Source: Silurus meridionalis (lineage: Eukaryota; Chordata; Actinopteri; Siluriformes; Siluridae). Taken from it: a DNA stretch of 64,000 bases. The notes beneath the pieces are model-generated. The model was given only the letters and a program-made list of their open reading frames with translations. It made no database searches and was not told the origin of the DNA. Below are positions 52,036 to 64,000 of the stretch, piece after piece. The position numbers were made by a program, and so were the translations under genes. Position 1 is the first letter of the stretch. Each line of letters opens with the position of its first letter. The stretch is from NCBI RefSeq assembly GCF_014805685.1, contig NC_060884.1, positions 11,497,856 to 11,561,855 on the forward strand, read 5' to 3'.

Positions 52036-53804
52036 CTCCTACATGTGTGGTGGTTGTGTAGTCGCCCATACAGGCTCCAGGAACAAAAACAATAAAAATC
52101 CAATTCAGGATTCCATTGAGTGGTGCCAAAAATGTGTACCACTGATTCCCTATGAGTATGTTATTTCCAAATACACATATTGATACAGCCCCCTTGAGTC
52201 TAAGAAATGTGGGAAGATTATTGTGCTGCAGTCAGATTCTGCTTGAAATTTGTCATAAAAATTGTAAAGATCCTTGGACTAGATTACAGTCTCAAGATAT
52301 AGATACTATAACTGAAATGATTATTATAAATTACAGTTAAAATTCACAAAACACCATTTATTTATGCAACACAGATAAGGAGAATTATTAGTTCCTTAAG
52401 ACCCCCAACTGTACCATACTGTTCACAATAATATTTTTTTTTTACCATTGTCTTTTATAACAAATATTTTACTTATCTGTTTTTTAATGTTGTATAATGT
52501 TAGCACAAAGTATTTAACGTTTACACAAAATGTTTGCAAAAAAAAAAAAACACTTCTTGACTGACTGAGAGAGTTTCATAGCCTCATTTCCTTAGTCTTA
52601 TCTTATAGGTGTGAAACCTCATTTGGTCTTCTGTAGTCTTCAAAGTTTGATTTGATGTGCATTCTGAGATGTTTCTCTGCTTACATGCATGTAAAGTGTG
52701 CTTGTTTGAGTTACAATAGACTTCTTGTCATCTCAGACCAAACAAATCATTCTTCTTTCATGTCTTATATCAACAAGATCTTTAAACTTATAGACCTTTT
52801 TTTTGCACCAAGCTGTGTTAACTTTAATGACTATTGTTTGAAAAATCTCGGTTGAAATATGGTCCAAAAATCATTCTTTAAACATTTTCAGATCAGTGTT
52901 TTAAACATACCTCACCTATGGAAAAACCTTACAAAGAACATTGAGTATAAATGAACATAAGGGAGTTTTCCTTTGGTGTTTGGTTCACAAACGCTGATAT
53001 GATAGCCTTACTGTATAATTAATTTATTAAAAGAAAACTCATGATTTGTTAATATACATATATCAAAAGTTATGCTTTTTGACTGCTGTAATTCATTTTA
53101 TTGGTCAGTTTAATTCAGCAGTAGGATCACACACTTTCATCATACTTTACTTACACCCAGAAGAGATGATGTAAACCACAGTAAGGCAAAGAGAATGAAA
53201 CTAAAGAATCCATTGTGGATTTAAACATTACTTAAATTGAAGTGCACAACCAAATTATACTGCTGTCTAGACAAGTTAAAACACTTAAGTTAAATAACTA
53301 ATCACATAAGCTTTCTCCCCCTCTAACTCTCTTTTTTAAACTAAATAAAATAATGCCAAATAAAATGCCAAAATCTCTGTATTATCACATTGTTACTATT
53401 TTTGAAATTTATTTCTGTATAAATATAAAAAAATACATTGTGTCTCACCTGAGAACGCTTACAGGCCACACTCAGGTATAAATACTTGACATAGATGAGC
53501 ACCCGCTTACAACTATATGGTTCAGAGCTGGTATTACTTGATAAAACAGATTTAATAATACAAAACGTAAAATGTCACCTGTCTTTTAAATAAAAAGGAT
53601 CTTGCTGGTCTCATAGATGGATGAGTTTTGTTTCCTGTTGTGTTTTTGGAAGTGATGTATTACTAGCTGACACAGTGTTCCAGATCTTTAAAGTCGCAAT
53701 ACTGACTGATGTGATGTGAATTATTCTATTCTAAATCTCTCAGCAGCCTTTAAATAATTACAAAACAATTTATTTGAGTTAGGTAATGTACTCTACTATA
53801 TTAC
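52036..53804. other. Unassigned non-coding stretch
   Basis: A+T-rich, short open frames, no recognised element. Confidence 0.5.
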
Positions 53805-53845
53805 AGTGTTTCAGTCAAAAGTTTGGAAACACCTACTCTTTTATC
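53805..53845. repeat. Tc1-like terminus fragment
   Basis: TTTCAGTCAAAAGTTTGGAA followed by ACACCTAC resembles the terminus of a fish Tc1 family. No second end found. Confidence 0.4.
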
Positions 53846-53989
53846 AGTTTTTGAGACACACATGTTCCTTTTGTTTATATGCCGCAAACTATATAAAAAG
53901 CAAAAACACAAAAGAATTGGAAGATGTCAATGTAGTGAGGTCCTTTATGGGGCCTTTTATCTTAAAATGTACCTTTTTTTTAAAAGCAT

Positions 53990-55049
53990 AAAAAACCGTA
54001 GCCCCTTTAAGAGGTAGGCCCCAGTGAGTGCATTGCCCCTTTAAGAGGAAGTGTCCCGATTAGCGTGAGCGAATGAACAAACGCTTCGGATTCCGTACTC
54101 TTATAAAGTGTCTGAGCAGCTGTGAGGAATGGTTGCTGCTTGATTGTCTGTTTGTTTCATCGTCAGATTTCTTCTCTAATAAGGCTGCGTTTATCCTTCA
54201 TGTGCAAGTGTTGTGCATTTAATAAGAGGGTGATCAGATTTGCTCTTTGGCGGCTGGACTGTGGATGTGCTGTTTGTTTGCCATTTGAGTGGGATATTGT
54301 TGTGCAAGCCTGGTTAAACGGAGGGGAACTGCATTTGGTCACTGCTGTCCTTCTTTACCCTTTATTTTTGGGTTTTGTGATTTAATGTTTGTTTGGTTTT
54401 CTTTATTTAAGGCACCCATCACGTTGTATGGATGCTGTGTTTAGCTGATTGTTAAAAAGACTATAGGGGGATTGTTTGCAGATATTTTACTGTATGATAA
54501 CCAACTGATTTTGTGTATCTGTTCCTTTCCAGTGGATCATCTGGGAGCACTGGTTGGATTGTGGGTGTTGGTCCTTTAATGGTGGAATCTGTGCTAAGGT
54601 TTACACTGCATGCTGTGTGAATTTTATGAATTTACGGTGTGTGGCACTTTGCGTGTGTGTGTGTGTGTGGGTGTGCGCGTGCGTGTGTGTGTTGATGTGT
54701 TTTTCTTTACAGACACCATTTTGGGTGAACCTTTTGGGGTTAAAGTGGGCCTGCACCCGTGGCCTGTCAGTCTTCCTTTGTATCCACTGGAATGTTTGGT
54801 GTTAATTGGTAATTGTAACAGTTGGTATCCTTTTAATATGATTCATGTTGCAGTTTTAAATAAAATAAGGTACCAATAATAAAGGTTTATATTTTAACTG
54901 ATTCTGGATGTGTTGAGGAGGTTAATAAAATTCAACACTAAAATAAGAAATCTGTCTCTGTTCCTTTTTATTTGGTACACACTGAACCTGTTTAATTTAA
55001 ATTAGTATTTCTAATGGGTAGATCCCAGGGTGGCGTAGTCGAGTAACAA
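53990..55049 (+). repeat. Possible LTR with primer-binding-site-like end
   Basis: A GCCCCTTTAAGAGG motif is repeated at about 54001 and 54037. A TATA-like CTTATAAAG lies near 54100, polyadenylation-like AATAAAG near 54880, and TGGCGTAGTCGAGTAAC at 55032-55048 is reminiscent of the primer-binding region after an LTR in fish retroelements. No partner LTR or gag gene was recognised in the window, so this remains tentative. A GT-rich run lies at about 54652-54692. Confidence 0.35.
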
Positions 55050-55224
55050 GTACATATTGGGGTCTTTTGGGCCCCTCACGCTACATCAGGATCTTCCAGG
55101 CTTGCGGCACTCACTTCCGGTTTTGCAACGAGCACTTCTGGGCTCACGGTGCATGCTTCCAGGTTGGCGGCCACCAGCTGTGGTTAGACAGAACACCTGG
55201 TCACTGGGAGGAGGGGTGGTCTTC
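55050..55224. other. G+C-richer block of unknown nature
   Basis: Sequence after the possible LTR. It reads in short frames only, and no match is recognised. Confidence 0.3.
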
Positions 55225-55510
55225 CTCGCCACCATGTTGTTCTGCACCTCGTATCGGGCGTAGAAGTCATTCAGCACATCTGGGAGGCATCACGATCACA
55301 AGCAGGTGAAGTTGCCTTGTAATTCGTGATCGCCCACATGAGCTGGGTGTCTCCGCTGTCCTGGATGTGGCTATGGATTTTCTTGCTGTGTGCATGCTTT
55401 GCCTCTCTAATGGCACAGGGCAGTTTGGCCCTTGCTGTTTTTAAGGCTGTCTTGTGCCATGCTCTGAAGTTGGAGTCTCTGGATTTTAGCAGCGAATAGT
55501 CCCGTAGAGT
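55225..55510 (-). pseudogene. Rex1-like LINE, linker fragment
   Basis: The minus strand reads [15 protein letters not shown], the linker before the RT in Rex1/CR1-like LINEs (family pattern LPDELNxFYARFE). Upstream it carries decayed linker sequence to about 55510. Too short for a finer placement. Confidence 0.6.
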
Positions 55511-55514
55511 ACGC

Positions 55515-56080
55515 TAATAACGACAGACACTGCCATCACGGGGTGTGGGCCTCATCTCACTTGGCACAGCAACTGCCTGGAGATGCTTCTCACTCTGAAG
55601 CACTTTCTCCCAGACCTAAAGGACTGCCATGTGCTGTCCATATGGACAACACATCAGTGGTCTCCTATATCAACCATCAGGGGGGTCTGTAATCTCGCCC
55701 CGTATACAGGCTGGCACGTCCAATTCTCCTGTGGACCCAGGGAAGACTGCTCACCTTGATGGAAGCTTACATCCCAGGGTGCCTAAATCAGGGAGCACAT
55801 GCCCTCTCGAGGCAAGTGCCAAGGCCTGGGGAAGAAGGGTCCACCCAGAGGTGTTGGAGCAGATATGAAGGAAAGTGGATCTGTTTGCGACTCAAGAGAC
55901 ATCATGCTGTCCCCTCTGGTTTTCCCTTACTTACCCAGCCCCTCTTGGACTGGCCCCTCGGTGAGTTGCGGACCTGGTGACCCTTCTCAAACAACCTCTT
56001 TGGAAGATTCCTCCCAGGAGCAATCTCCTATCCCAGGCAGGGGGCACCCTGGTTTACCTCCACCCGGAGTTATGGAGACT
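55515..56080 (+). pseudogene. DIRS retrotransposon RNase H region, broken
   Basis: Plus-strand blocks match those at 1880-2520. The TTDTAITGCG region near 55520 corresponds to the TTDAS catalytic block. After that come HLTWHSNCLEMLL, LKHFLPDLKDCHVL and WTTHQWSPISTIRG in a shifted frame (the DNTSVVSYINHQ block). EDCSP and MKESGSVCDS-like parts continue, and PLVFPYLPSPSW precedes the join at about 56080. Frame changes are frequent. RT and recombinase are absent; the sequence passes directly into a degenerate tandem repeat. Confidence 0.7.
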
Positions 56081-56161
56081 GTGCCACCCTCCCCCTTCCA
56101 GAGGCGGCAACTAATGCCCCGAAACCACCCGCCAACGAAACCACCCGCCAACCGTCCAGGG

Positions 56162-57000
56162 TCAAAGGAAGATGCCAGGAACACACTGCCAAGAAACCAG
56201 AAGAGGTCGGGAAGGACCCAAGGCAGAGTGACGTCCCCTGCAGAGGCCTGGAGTGGAGTGACACCTTCTGTGAGGAACTGGAACATATCGACGTCCTTGG
56301 CGAAGACTGGAGGCTGAGCGACATCCTCGATGGAGCTTACGAGCTGGACAACCCCCTGGGCTGAGATAGATCGGAAGCGGAGAAAAGCCCTTAGCGGAGA
56401 TCAAGGGCGGAGCGACGTCCTCGGCAAAGATCAAAGGCTGAGCGATGTTTTTGGCAGAAATCAGCAGAGGCTGCACGACACCCATGGCGGAGTTCAGAGG
56501 CAGAGTCACGCCTTCTGTGAGAGTTTGGAGTAGACCCTGGGGTACGATGGTGCCCTCGGCAGGATTTAGGAGTGCAGTTGTGCCCCCAGTGGGGGTCCGA
56601 GGTGCCACGGTGACTACGAGGGAACCAAGGAAGGCGGTGGTGCCCGTGGCAGGATTTTGGTGCATGAGGGCGTCCTCTATGGCTGTCTGAGGTACTATAG
56701 TGCACTCTGCAGGTGTTTGAGGTGCAACATCGTTCTGGGAGGAATCTCTGATCACGTTGTTGCCCTTAGCACTTCCATAGGAGCCTTGGAGCATAACAAT
56801 GCTTTCTGCAGGACTTCGAGGCATAACAACGCCCTTAGAGGAACTTGGAGGCAAGACGTCACTGTCTGGGGGACTCGGAGGCGTGACGTCGCCTGGAGAG
56901 GAACTTGGGGGAGTGATGTTGCCTGAAGAGGAACTCAGAGGCGTGACGTCGTCTGGAGAGGGACTTGGAGGCGGAACATCGACTTCAGAGAGGTCTCGGT
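56162..57000 (-). repeat. Degenerate ~33-bp tandem repeat, open on the minus strand for about 280 codons
   Basis: Units of the type GAGGCGTGACGTCGCCTGGA plus about 13 more bases recur from about 56215 to 57000, roughly two dozen with much variation. In the minus-strand frame that is open throughout, units read as 11 residues of the type DVTPPSSSSGN, DVTPPSPPDSD and VVMPRSPAESI. A unit length divisible by three keeps several frames free of stops, so the open frame alone does not prove a gene. The array directly follows a DIRS fragment and ends at a GATA microsatellite. Confidence 0.6.
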
Positions 57001-57003
57001 CTA

Positions 57004-57024
57004 CGATAGATAGATAGATAGATG
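57004..57024. repeat. (GATA)n microsatellite
   Basis: About five GATA units. Confidence 0.9.
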
Positions 57025-57842
57025 ATCAAATGGTACGGGAAAATTTTATGAAACTAAAAATGTTTTTCTGTGGCTCTAGATTTTGGCATTGTTATAGAGT
57101 GAAAGTTTCAAAAGCAATTATTGTTATAATGATACAGTTATTAATTTCCTATTGACTTTGTTTTTGTTTGTTTGTTTTTTCTCTACAAGTTGATCTGTTT
57201 TCAACCTGACTCAGAGACCAAAGGCTTGTTAAATTTCCATCTTCATGAAAGCATGAACAAAAAATAATACATTTGGACTGCCAATTTTAATACAATTAAT
57301 GGATAAAACATTTTGCATTCCTCTCAGTTGCTGTAATGCACAGTAATTTACTGTAGTGCTTTTGAATGCGATGGTAATTAAGCATAAACAGAGAAGAAAA
57401 AATCAGAATCAGTGATGATTTTCATATCTATTCTCAGTGTGGTTAAAGTAATCAACTTGTTGGATTTTGTTGTTTTTGTACAGAACATTAATAGAGCAAT
57501 TAATATGGACATTTTATGGAACTAGTCAAAAGATTACACTATTTATGGATGGATTGTGTTTATCTTAAAAACATGAGAGATAAGGTGGTATATTATTGGA
57601 AAGGGTGTCACAAATCTTAGCAGTATACTACTCAGCAGACCTAGGATAAGAGTGCACTTTCAAGAGCTTTTCCATTCGTATATGAGAAGCACGAGAATTC
57701 CATGGCTAAATTGTCTATGCTCTAAATTATCCATGACAGCCACTACTTGGCGGTCTTATTTGCTTGTTGTATATGCAGGCCACTCTCAACAGAAACACAA
57801 GACAGGGCCCTATCAAAGAGGGATTTAACCATGGATGTCTCC
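57025..57842. other. Unassigned non-coding stretch
   Basis: A+T-rich; no gene or repeat recognised. Confidence 0.45.
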
Positions 57843-58075
57843 ATACTGAGTCAAGTCAAGTTAAGAGGCTTTTATTGTCATTTCTACTATACACAATAGT
57901 ACACAGTACACAGTAAAAATGAGACAACGTTCCTCCAGAACCTGCACAAAACAACATAGAGCTACAACAGACAGCATAAAGCTATTTAGAGTGCAAACAG
58001 TGCGGACAAAAAAACAGTACAGACAGACAGTACAGACAGACAACACAAGACAGTGTAGTGTCAGAATAATTCTAC
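57843..58075 (-). mobile_element. Rex1-like LINE 3' non-coding end
   Basis: GTCAAGTCAAGTTAAGAGGC at the left is the reversed tail. Reversed, the region has the same features as 50130-50260 (runs such as GTCTGTACTG and TTGTCTGTC, and ACGTTGTCTCATTTTTACTG). 5'-truncated; no coding part. Confidence 0.65.
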
Positions 58076-61000
58076 CAGCTTGAACTAGTGGCCTTCAAGT
58101 TGTTTTTGCTAGGTATGAGTCTGATCCACATCATTATAATTGGCATAATGTTGAGTGCCTTGCTTGGCACTATTGAGGGCTACTCATCACAACAGTTTGT
58201 TGGGTTCACTGTTGAGACAGCAAATGGTATATCCAGAGGAGTTACTTGTGCATCCACGCCAGATCTGTGAACATAAATGTCGATTCAAGTCCCAAAGATG
58301 GTCAACAAAGCACTGTGTACTTCTAGTGCTTTCACTTGGCATCAAAACAACCTAGTGATTCTTTCTTTTAAGCATATCTGTTGTGCCTATGGTGAGATTC
58401 GGAATCCACAGCCAGATCAAGTGGTTTTGAATTGGCCACTAAATATTGCAATGCAATTGTGACACATGAAAGATTTCGCATGAGAGAATTTGCATACTCA
58501 TAAGTGAAAGCTGTTCTGTGAATAGTGTTCAGATCGGCAGATTACAATTTTTCTCTATATTTACACAATAATTTACGAGTGTGAGTTTAAGAGTGGATTT
58601 GTTAATGTTATTTCATGTTATAGATTCTGACCTTATGAGTAAGAGTAAGACTATACCTTGTACAACGTGCACTGAGGTTCATTCCTCAGAATGTTGTCGT
58701 GTTTATTTATGTGCAGAAAATGCCTACAGCTAAAATGTAATATAGGTGTTATTTTAGGTTCATGACTAGCCTATAAACTTTTACAGAAGAATTTATGCAG
58801 ACTTCCACAAAGTGACTTTTTAACCGGTCGGGGTCACACAAGCTGATTTATTTGTGCTGAATGTTGTAGGGCTTTCTCAATAGAAAAGCGTGCATCCTTA
58901 TATTCTTAACTCAGGTAAAGCAGACTTTATAGAGTTTACAACAGAGTTTTTGACTCTAATTAAAATTATTACAATTATATATTTTAATTCATAATTTTAT
59001 AATTTTAATTATTAATTTATTTTTCTTATTTTATTCTTACTTCTTCTTAAAGCAAAAAAATCAACCAGTCATGTAATTTAACCACCATTCAAAGTGAAAC
59101 AAAGTAGTGGAAACAATACACAAGTAATTTGCAATGGTTTCATATTGTTATACAGAATTTGGAGCATCATCTAAAATGAAGAGAAGGGCAAACTATGTGG
59201 ATCTTGTCAAAATCTGAGCCAATGCATGAGCTGTCAAAGTGAGGTTGTATTGGTGTAGCACTACTTCATCATATGTGTAGCACATACCAGTTGCATTATT
59301 CGTTCAATCATGTCTGGCAGAGAAATGTTGTTCGCAGTGATGGATTTACTGGGCTCTGTAAGATTTCCACTGAGTGACAAAGATGTGGGAAAAACCCAGG
59401 TTTAAGCATCAATCTCCTCAATGATCCTGTCCTGTCCAGTTCTGTGGAGGCTGCATATATCACCGACATGAAAGATTTTTTGATGGATGGAAGCACCTGA
59501 GAGCTTTACATTATTGACAAGGCCTTTTGTACTGCCAGCACACCTGACAAAAAAAAAAGGTGAGGAGATGCATCAGAAGAGTCAATATTCCAAGCTTGGA
59601 AGAGGAAAGATGATGGTGGTGAAAAGACACTTTCTGGACACCAGACTGTACCACTGCTGTCGGACAAGAAAGCAATGACACAGGACCCTAACATACACAA
59701 AGAATCGTTGAGATATTAAGGGAAGTTGCACTAACTTTAGGTTCAACACATGCTCCATAAGCTAAAACATCAATTGCTGGAGGTGATGAAGTTCCACAGT
59801 CAGAAGGAGCTGACACAAAACAAAGCTGCTTCCAGAGGCTTAAATAAAATTACAACATACAAAATTAAAAAATAAACCTTGGAACCAATGAAATTAATGA
59901 TATTACCTTTTATTTTCCTAAGGCTATACAGTGAAGTAAAAAGAAAAAATCTTTAGTGGTGCTTTGGAACTGTCTAATAAATATGTTTTACCTTTAAGGA
60001 CCTAAATGATTATTGCTTAATATGTTGCTGATCAAAGGATGACAGGATTGCAGTTCTACATCAATAACTTTTATAATAATAATTAAAAAAATGTCACTGA
60101 AGAAGCTTTCAAATGTGTTTTGATGACTTTTTTAAATGGAAATGTAATTGAGAGAAATGTGTTACTGTATATTGGTAATTAAAAAAAAATACAGTTCTGA
60201 TGACATTCAGTAGTTTAAATAAATATTAATTGATGCATGTTATTTGTTTGAGTAAAAAACATGCTCATGTACAGCAGTATTAAACATATTCATATCTTTA
60301 ATTAATATGTGTTGTATTTTACCTGGAATTTTATCTGGCTTATTGTGTCTTATTAAGAAGGTTAACACAAAGTTTGCAGCTTTCCAAATGTCTGTCTGGT
60401 TTTCATTTAAGTAAAAAATAATAATAAAACACAACCCATCAGATATCACAACCGGTCATTTATGTCAGATATAATTTGGAACAAATATTGTGAGTACATG
60501 TCAAAAACCTGTGCATGTCAGCGAATGTGCTGATTTGTTTGGTGTGTTGGACAGGCTTGCCTTGAGGGAGATTCAGGGTAACTCATATGAGAGTGTCTCC
60601 TGTTTGCTACAGAAAAATGAGAACAATCAGTATTGTATTTTAAACAAATGGGTGGGAGTTTTGTGTTAATCAAATTCACAACAACAGAAGAGAAAAAAAA
60701 TGGTCTTTTGACTAACAAGGCCATCAAATGCACAACTCTAAAGTCAAGTATCAAATGCTAGAAGCAGTACTTATCATTGATTCAGAGTCCTTCATATCTC
60801 CTGCATTTTAGGTTCAATCCTGAATTCACGTCTGTAGAAAAGTTCTCTGCATTATCTTCTTGTGTCTTTCAGTTTCTCTGGTTTTCTACCATTTCTTAGA
60901 AATATGCCGGTAGTAAGACTGGCTAAGATAAATTGTCACTTGTGTGAAAAAATAGGTGTGAATGCAAATGTGCATGTACAATCTGGGCTGTATTGCCACC

Positions 61001-61298
61001 TCACTCTCAGGTTCTAGGTTCCTTGATCTCTTTTAAATGACTTACTTTCCTCCAACTTCAGTTTGAAAACAGACAGACAGATAGATGTATTGTGTATACT
61101 GCTATTTTCAGTCGATTTCCTTTATATCATTTTATAATAATGGCAAAAAAGCATGGGATAATTACTCCATTAGTGAGATAAAAATTCCCTCAGGTTAGTG
61201 CTCTTTCTTAAAAAAAATGGCTTGAAGAATCATTTAAAACAAGGTTTACTTAAAGAAAGTTTATCTAAATGAGACTATCCTGGTTAAATAATGTTTAA
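58076..61298. other. Unique-looking non-coding stretch
   Basis: No mobile element or open frame with recognisable content. It may be single-copy sequence, an intron or an intergenic region. Confidence 0.5.
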
Positions 61299-61332
61299 AA
61301 AATAAAATAAAATAAAATAAAATAAAATAAAA
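61299..61332. repeat. (AAAAT)n microsatellite
   Basis: A run of AAAAT units. Confidence 0.9.
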
Positions 61333-62268
61333 TGGCGAGAAATCACAAACTTCTGGAATTGTGTGATATGCTTTTTTCATCTTTTAGTCATATTGCCTCC
61401 CTTTGGCTATTCTAATTTAGTAAGTCTTGAAGGCAAAATGTTAGATTTAAATTGTAATATCTGAGACTTGGATGAATCCTCACGTCTCGGCCATAGGTCA
61501 AGTTACTCACTAAGCAAAGTTGCATTTGCCCTTGGGTAAAAAAAATGTTTAAATAGGACAAATGGCCACAAGTTCGAAGCAACCTACTCAGTGACCTACT
61601 CTTATCCATTCAACATATTTACAGTAAAATGATGCAGAATGTTCACTATGACTGTGTTATTTTGTAAATTTGCTTTTTTAAGTTTTGCCAAAAAAATGTG
61701 GATTTGTCCTTACAACAAAACGTATCAGGTTTAAATGTCTTCCAATTATTTTTAACTGTGGCCCCACTGGCATTATTTTGTTCAAATTTTCTTAAAAAAA
61801 ATAAAAATAAAATAAAAAAGCCTCTGTAAAGGGAGTAGTATAAGGGTGGTTTAAATAGGTTCAGTTGATTCTAAAGGAGCTGAGACCTATTAAATAAGAC
61901 TAGTCAAAGACAGGCAAAGTGACAGGTGCATTTGCTGAAAAGCATCTAAGGAAAAATTCTGTAAAAGTGCTTTAAATAAATTTAGTTGAATGTTTGGTTT
62001 AGGCAAAAATTCTGGACCATGTTCTATGTTTGATGTGCTCGAAGTTTTTATTTTTGTCTTTTTAATTTTTTTTTTTTTTTTGACAGTACTGTAACATTTC
62101 AAGGTTATTTTAAATCAGCTACAATCCTGTCTACAATAATTTTCTGCAAGGATACTTTTATAATGGTTAACAATTTAACAACAATTAATTGATGCAGGTA
62201 ATGCAAGGGTAAGGACCTTTTTAAAACCCACCAACAAAACTTTGCAATCTCTTTCTTTTCAGTGAAGG

Positions 62269-62270
<2 letters not shown>
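61333..62270. other. Unique-looking non-coding stretch
   Basis: Nothing recognised; A- and T-runs only. Confidence 0.5.

Positions 62271-62324
<54 letters not shown>
62271..62324. repeat. (GA)n microsatellite
   Basis: A pure GA run of about 54 bases. Confidence 0.97.
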
Positions 62325-62326
<2 letters not shown>

Positions 62327-64000
62327 TGCAAGACTTTCTGTATTAATTAAAGATGTGTAAGCAGCAGAAAGACAGCGCTGTAGCCCCATTGTGTCAGCTC
62401 ATGCTATACAACTCATTCAAATTTGAAAATGAATTAAAATTGCCAATTACCAGTGTGAGAACTGTACTTTAGTATACAAGACTAAGTCATTCCATTTGCC
62501 CAGGCTTCTACTGTTTATTATTGTTGTTTTTGTTGTTGTTTTGTTGTTATTTCATTAATTTGAAAACCAAATATTTGGCTAAATATATTCAGTGGTCTTC
62601 TCATTATTGTAAATATAGTTAACTAGTTTGACTACATCTTTTTCTTAAGTTAGCTTAATCAAACTGATTGCTAAATGTTTTTTGGCATTTATGACTCAAA
62701 TCATTCTTTTTCCTAATGAATGACAGAACACAAGGATGCTGTATTTTTCCAGCACTTCAAACATCAGCCACATTCTATTGTAAGATAGGGAAAGGATGGG
62801 AGGTTTCCAGTGAGTGTCAGGTAATAATGAAGAGTAACAGACAAGCTTTTTTATATTGTAAAATAATTATTATTAAATAAGAAAGCAGCTGTGCAATGGC
62901 TTATGGTTGAAATATACCACATAGCTTATTGATTTACAAAACAGATTCAGAAAACACAAATTATTCATTATTCATACATTTATGAAGGATTTTACTAGCA
63001 CTTTAACTACATAACTAATGCTAATCTTTCGGAAATGTATGAATAAGTTCGAACTGGGCCACAGGCAGACATTACTTTTCCTCGAAATGAGAGTAAGTCA
63101 AATACTTCCAAGTTTTAAGCAATATATGTTTTTACTTAAAATGCATGTCTTCACTCTGCCTAATTTTTATGCACAGTCCCTTCCAAAATTATTTTAAATA
63201 ACAATGTCTTTGCAATGAAATGTTACTCCAATTAGTTTGAAGGTGTAGCAAAAAGAAAATTTAATGATCAGTTACCATTGTCAGTGCATTTAATTTCAGC
63301 AATAGGAATAATACTAAGATGCTCAGAAAGACAAAATGTACAAGTGGCAGTACTGCATGAGTCCCAGTCCAGATCAAGCACTAGTTTTATGCTATTTAAA
63401 AAAATTTTAAAGGTTCCATTCTCCTTGTTTTGATTTTATGCTCAAGTTATTGTCTGCTCTCAATGTGTCCATGTGGATTTCCTTCCAACTCCCAAAAATC
63501 AGTCAGTAGGTGAATATCCAAAGATAAATTACCCCTAGATGTGCATGCATGTATGAATGTAATACATACAGGATGGCATTACCACCTCATTCCCAGTGTT
63601 CCTAAAAGCCACCATAACCATTATTCTGATAAAGTGAAAGTAAATGAGCTCATACACCTAAACCTTTATTTATTTCTTTGTTTAGTCATTTATTTATATT
63701 TATACCATTATAATACTGATGCGAGAGCACTTAAAAGGTTCAGGCACAATTAAGGCTCAAAGTAGTATTTGCTGTCTCTATATCTTCTAAACCTTTGGTG
63801 GGAGAAAGTGTATAGCATGCATAATTTAAGACCAGGATATGCCTCATCGAACATGCCTCAGCTGTCATGGCTGGTAGAGTATCACAGGCTTTCAAAACTA
63901 CCAGATAATTCCTCAGAACTAAATGCATGTCTTCTAGCAACTGGTTCAAAAGAATGCAAATATAATATCTCTTTGGATACAAGGATATGCAATATTAATA
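62325..64000. other. Unique-looking non-coding stretch
   Basis: A+T-rich, without recognised genes or repeats. Confidence 0.5.

Noticed and set aside
54554..54879. Cys/Val-rich small protein
   Set aside because: Largely translation of a GT-rich run inside a possible LTR.
59308..59700. Overlapping short frames near 59.5 kb as exons of a host gene
   Set aside because: No recognisable protein family, and no convincing splice-site arrangement linking them.
1..64000. CRISPR array, operon, rRNA or bacterial features
   Set aside because: The window is clearly animal nuclear DNA; no spaced short repeats, ribosomal sequence or bacterial gene organisation was seen.

Overview
The window looks like vertebrate, specifically teleost fish, nuclear DNA. 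It is A+T-rich and gene-poor, and it is crowded with the mobile elements typical of fish: Tc1/mariner transposons of several families, hAT and pogo/Tigger elements, L2-, Rex1/CR1- and RTE-type LINEs, DIRS and Ty3/gypsy retroelements, a tRNA-derived SINE and long (AT)n, (CA)n and (GA)n microsatellites. The mix suits an otophysan fish such as a catfish, but the sequence alone does not prove that. I found no exon of a host gene that I would defend. Every coding stretch I recognise belongs to a mobile element, and nearly all of these are broken.

Layout. 1-304 is the end of a Tc1-type element that runs off the left edge. 1570-3880 is the 3' half of a degenerate DIRS element (RNase H and tyrosine recombinase). 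4825-9985 is a stratified nest: an RTE 3' end split by a Tc1 element, itself split by an L2 LINE, after which a 1.73-kb piece crossing those junctions was tandemly duplicated. 13540-24510 holds one Ty3/gypsy element on the minus strand, scattered in order (integrase, RNase H/RT thumb, RT palm, gag zinc knuckle) and pushed apart by other sequences, including a Tc1 element (19091-22950) that itself carries a Rex1-like LINE. A second DIRS, reduced by internal deletion, lies at 24536-25694, and the 5' end of a third at about 17592-18262. 25780-27271 is bracketed by long inverted repeats that enclose an L1-like remnant and a Tigger-like MITE. 27811-28737 is a hAT element with a BED zinc-finger remnant.

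30598-43115 is the most complex part. An RTE reverse transcriptase and a truncated Tc1 are followed by an L2 LINE in two opposite-facing halves. The right half is split by a 5.95-kb hAT element with near-identical 8-bp target duplications. Inside that hAT sit a complete Tc1 (36251-37865) with an almost intact transposase, a second hAT holding a Tigger-like MITE with a 91-bp MITE inside it and vertebrate telomere repeats, a LINE 3' end and a pogo-like remnant.

43116-57000 continues with an RTE endonuclease, two copies of an LTR-like repeat (41471-42775 and 50500-52035, the second carrying a tRNA-Glu-derived SINE), a Rex1-like LINE split by an L2 LINE with a 7-bp target duplication, a possible LTR, a fourth DIRS fragment and a degenerate 33-bp tandem repeat that stays open for about 280 codons on the minus strand. 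From 57025 to 64000 the DNA is mostly unique-looking and non-coding.

The elements do not form a pathway. What they record is a history of successive insertions: RTE, L2, Rex1, DIRS and gypsy are the older substrate, and several Tc1, hAT and MITE insertions are younger. The Tc1 at 36251-37865 is the best preserved and probably among the most recent.
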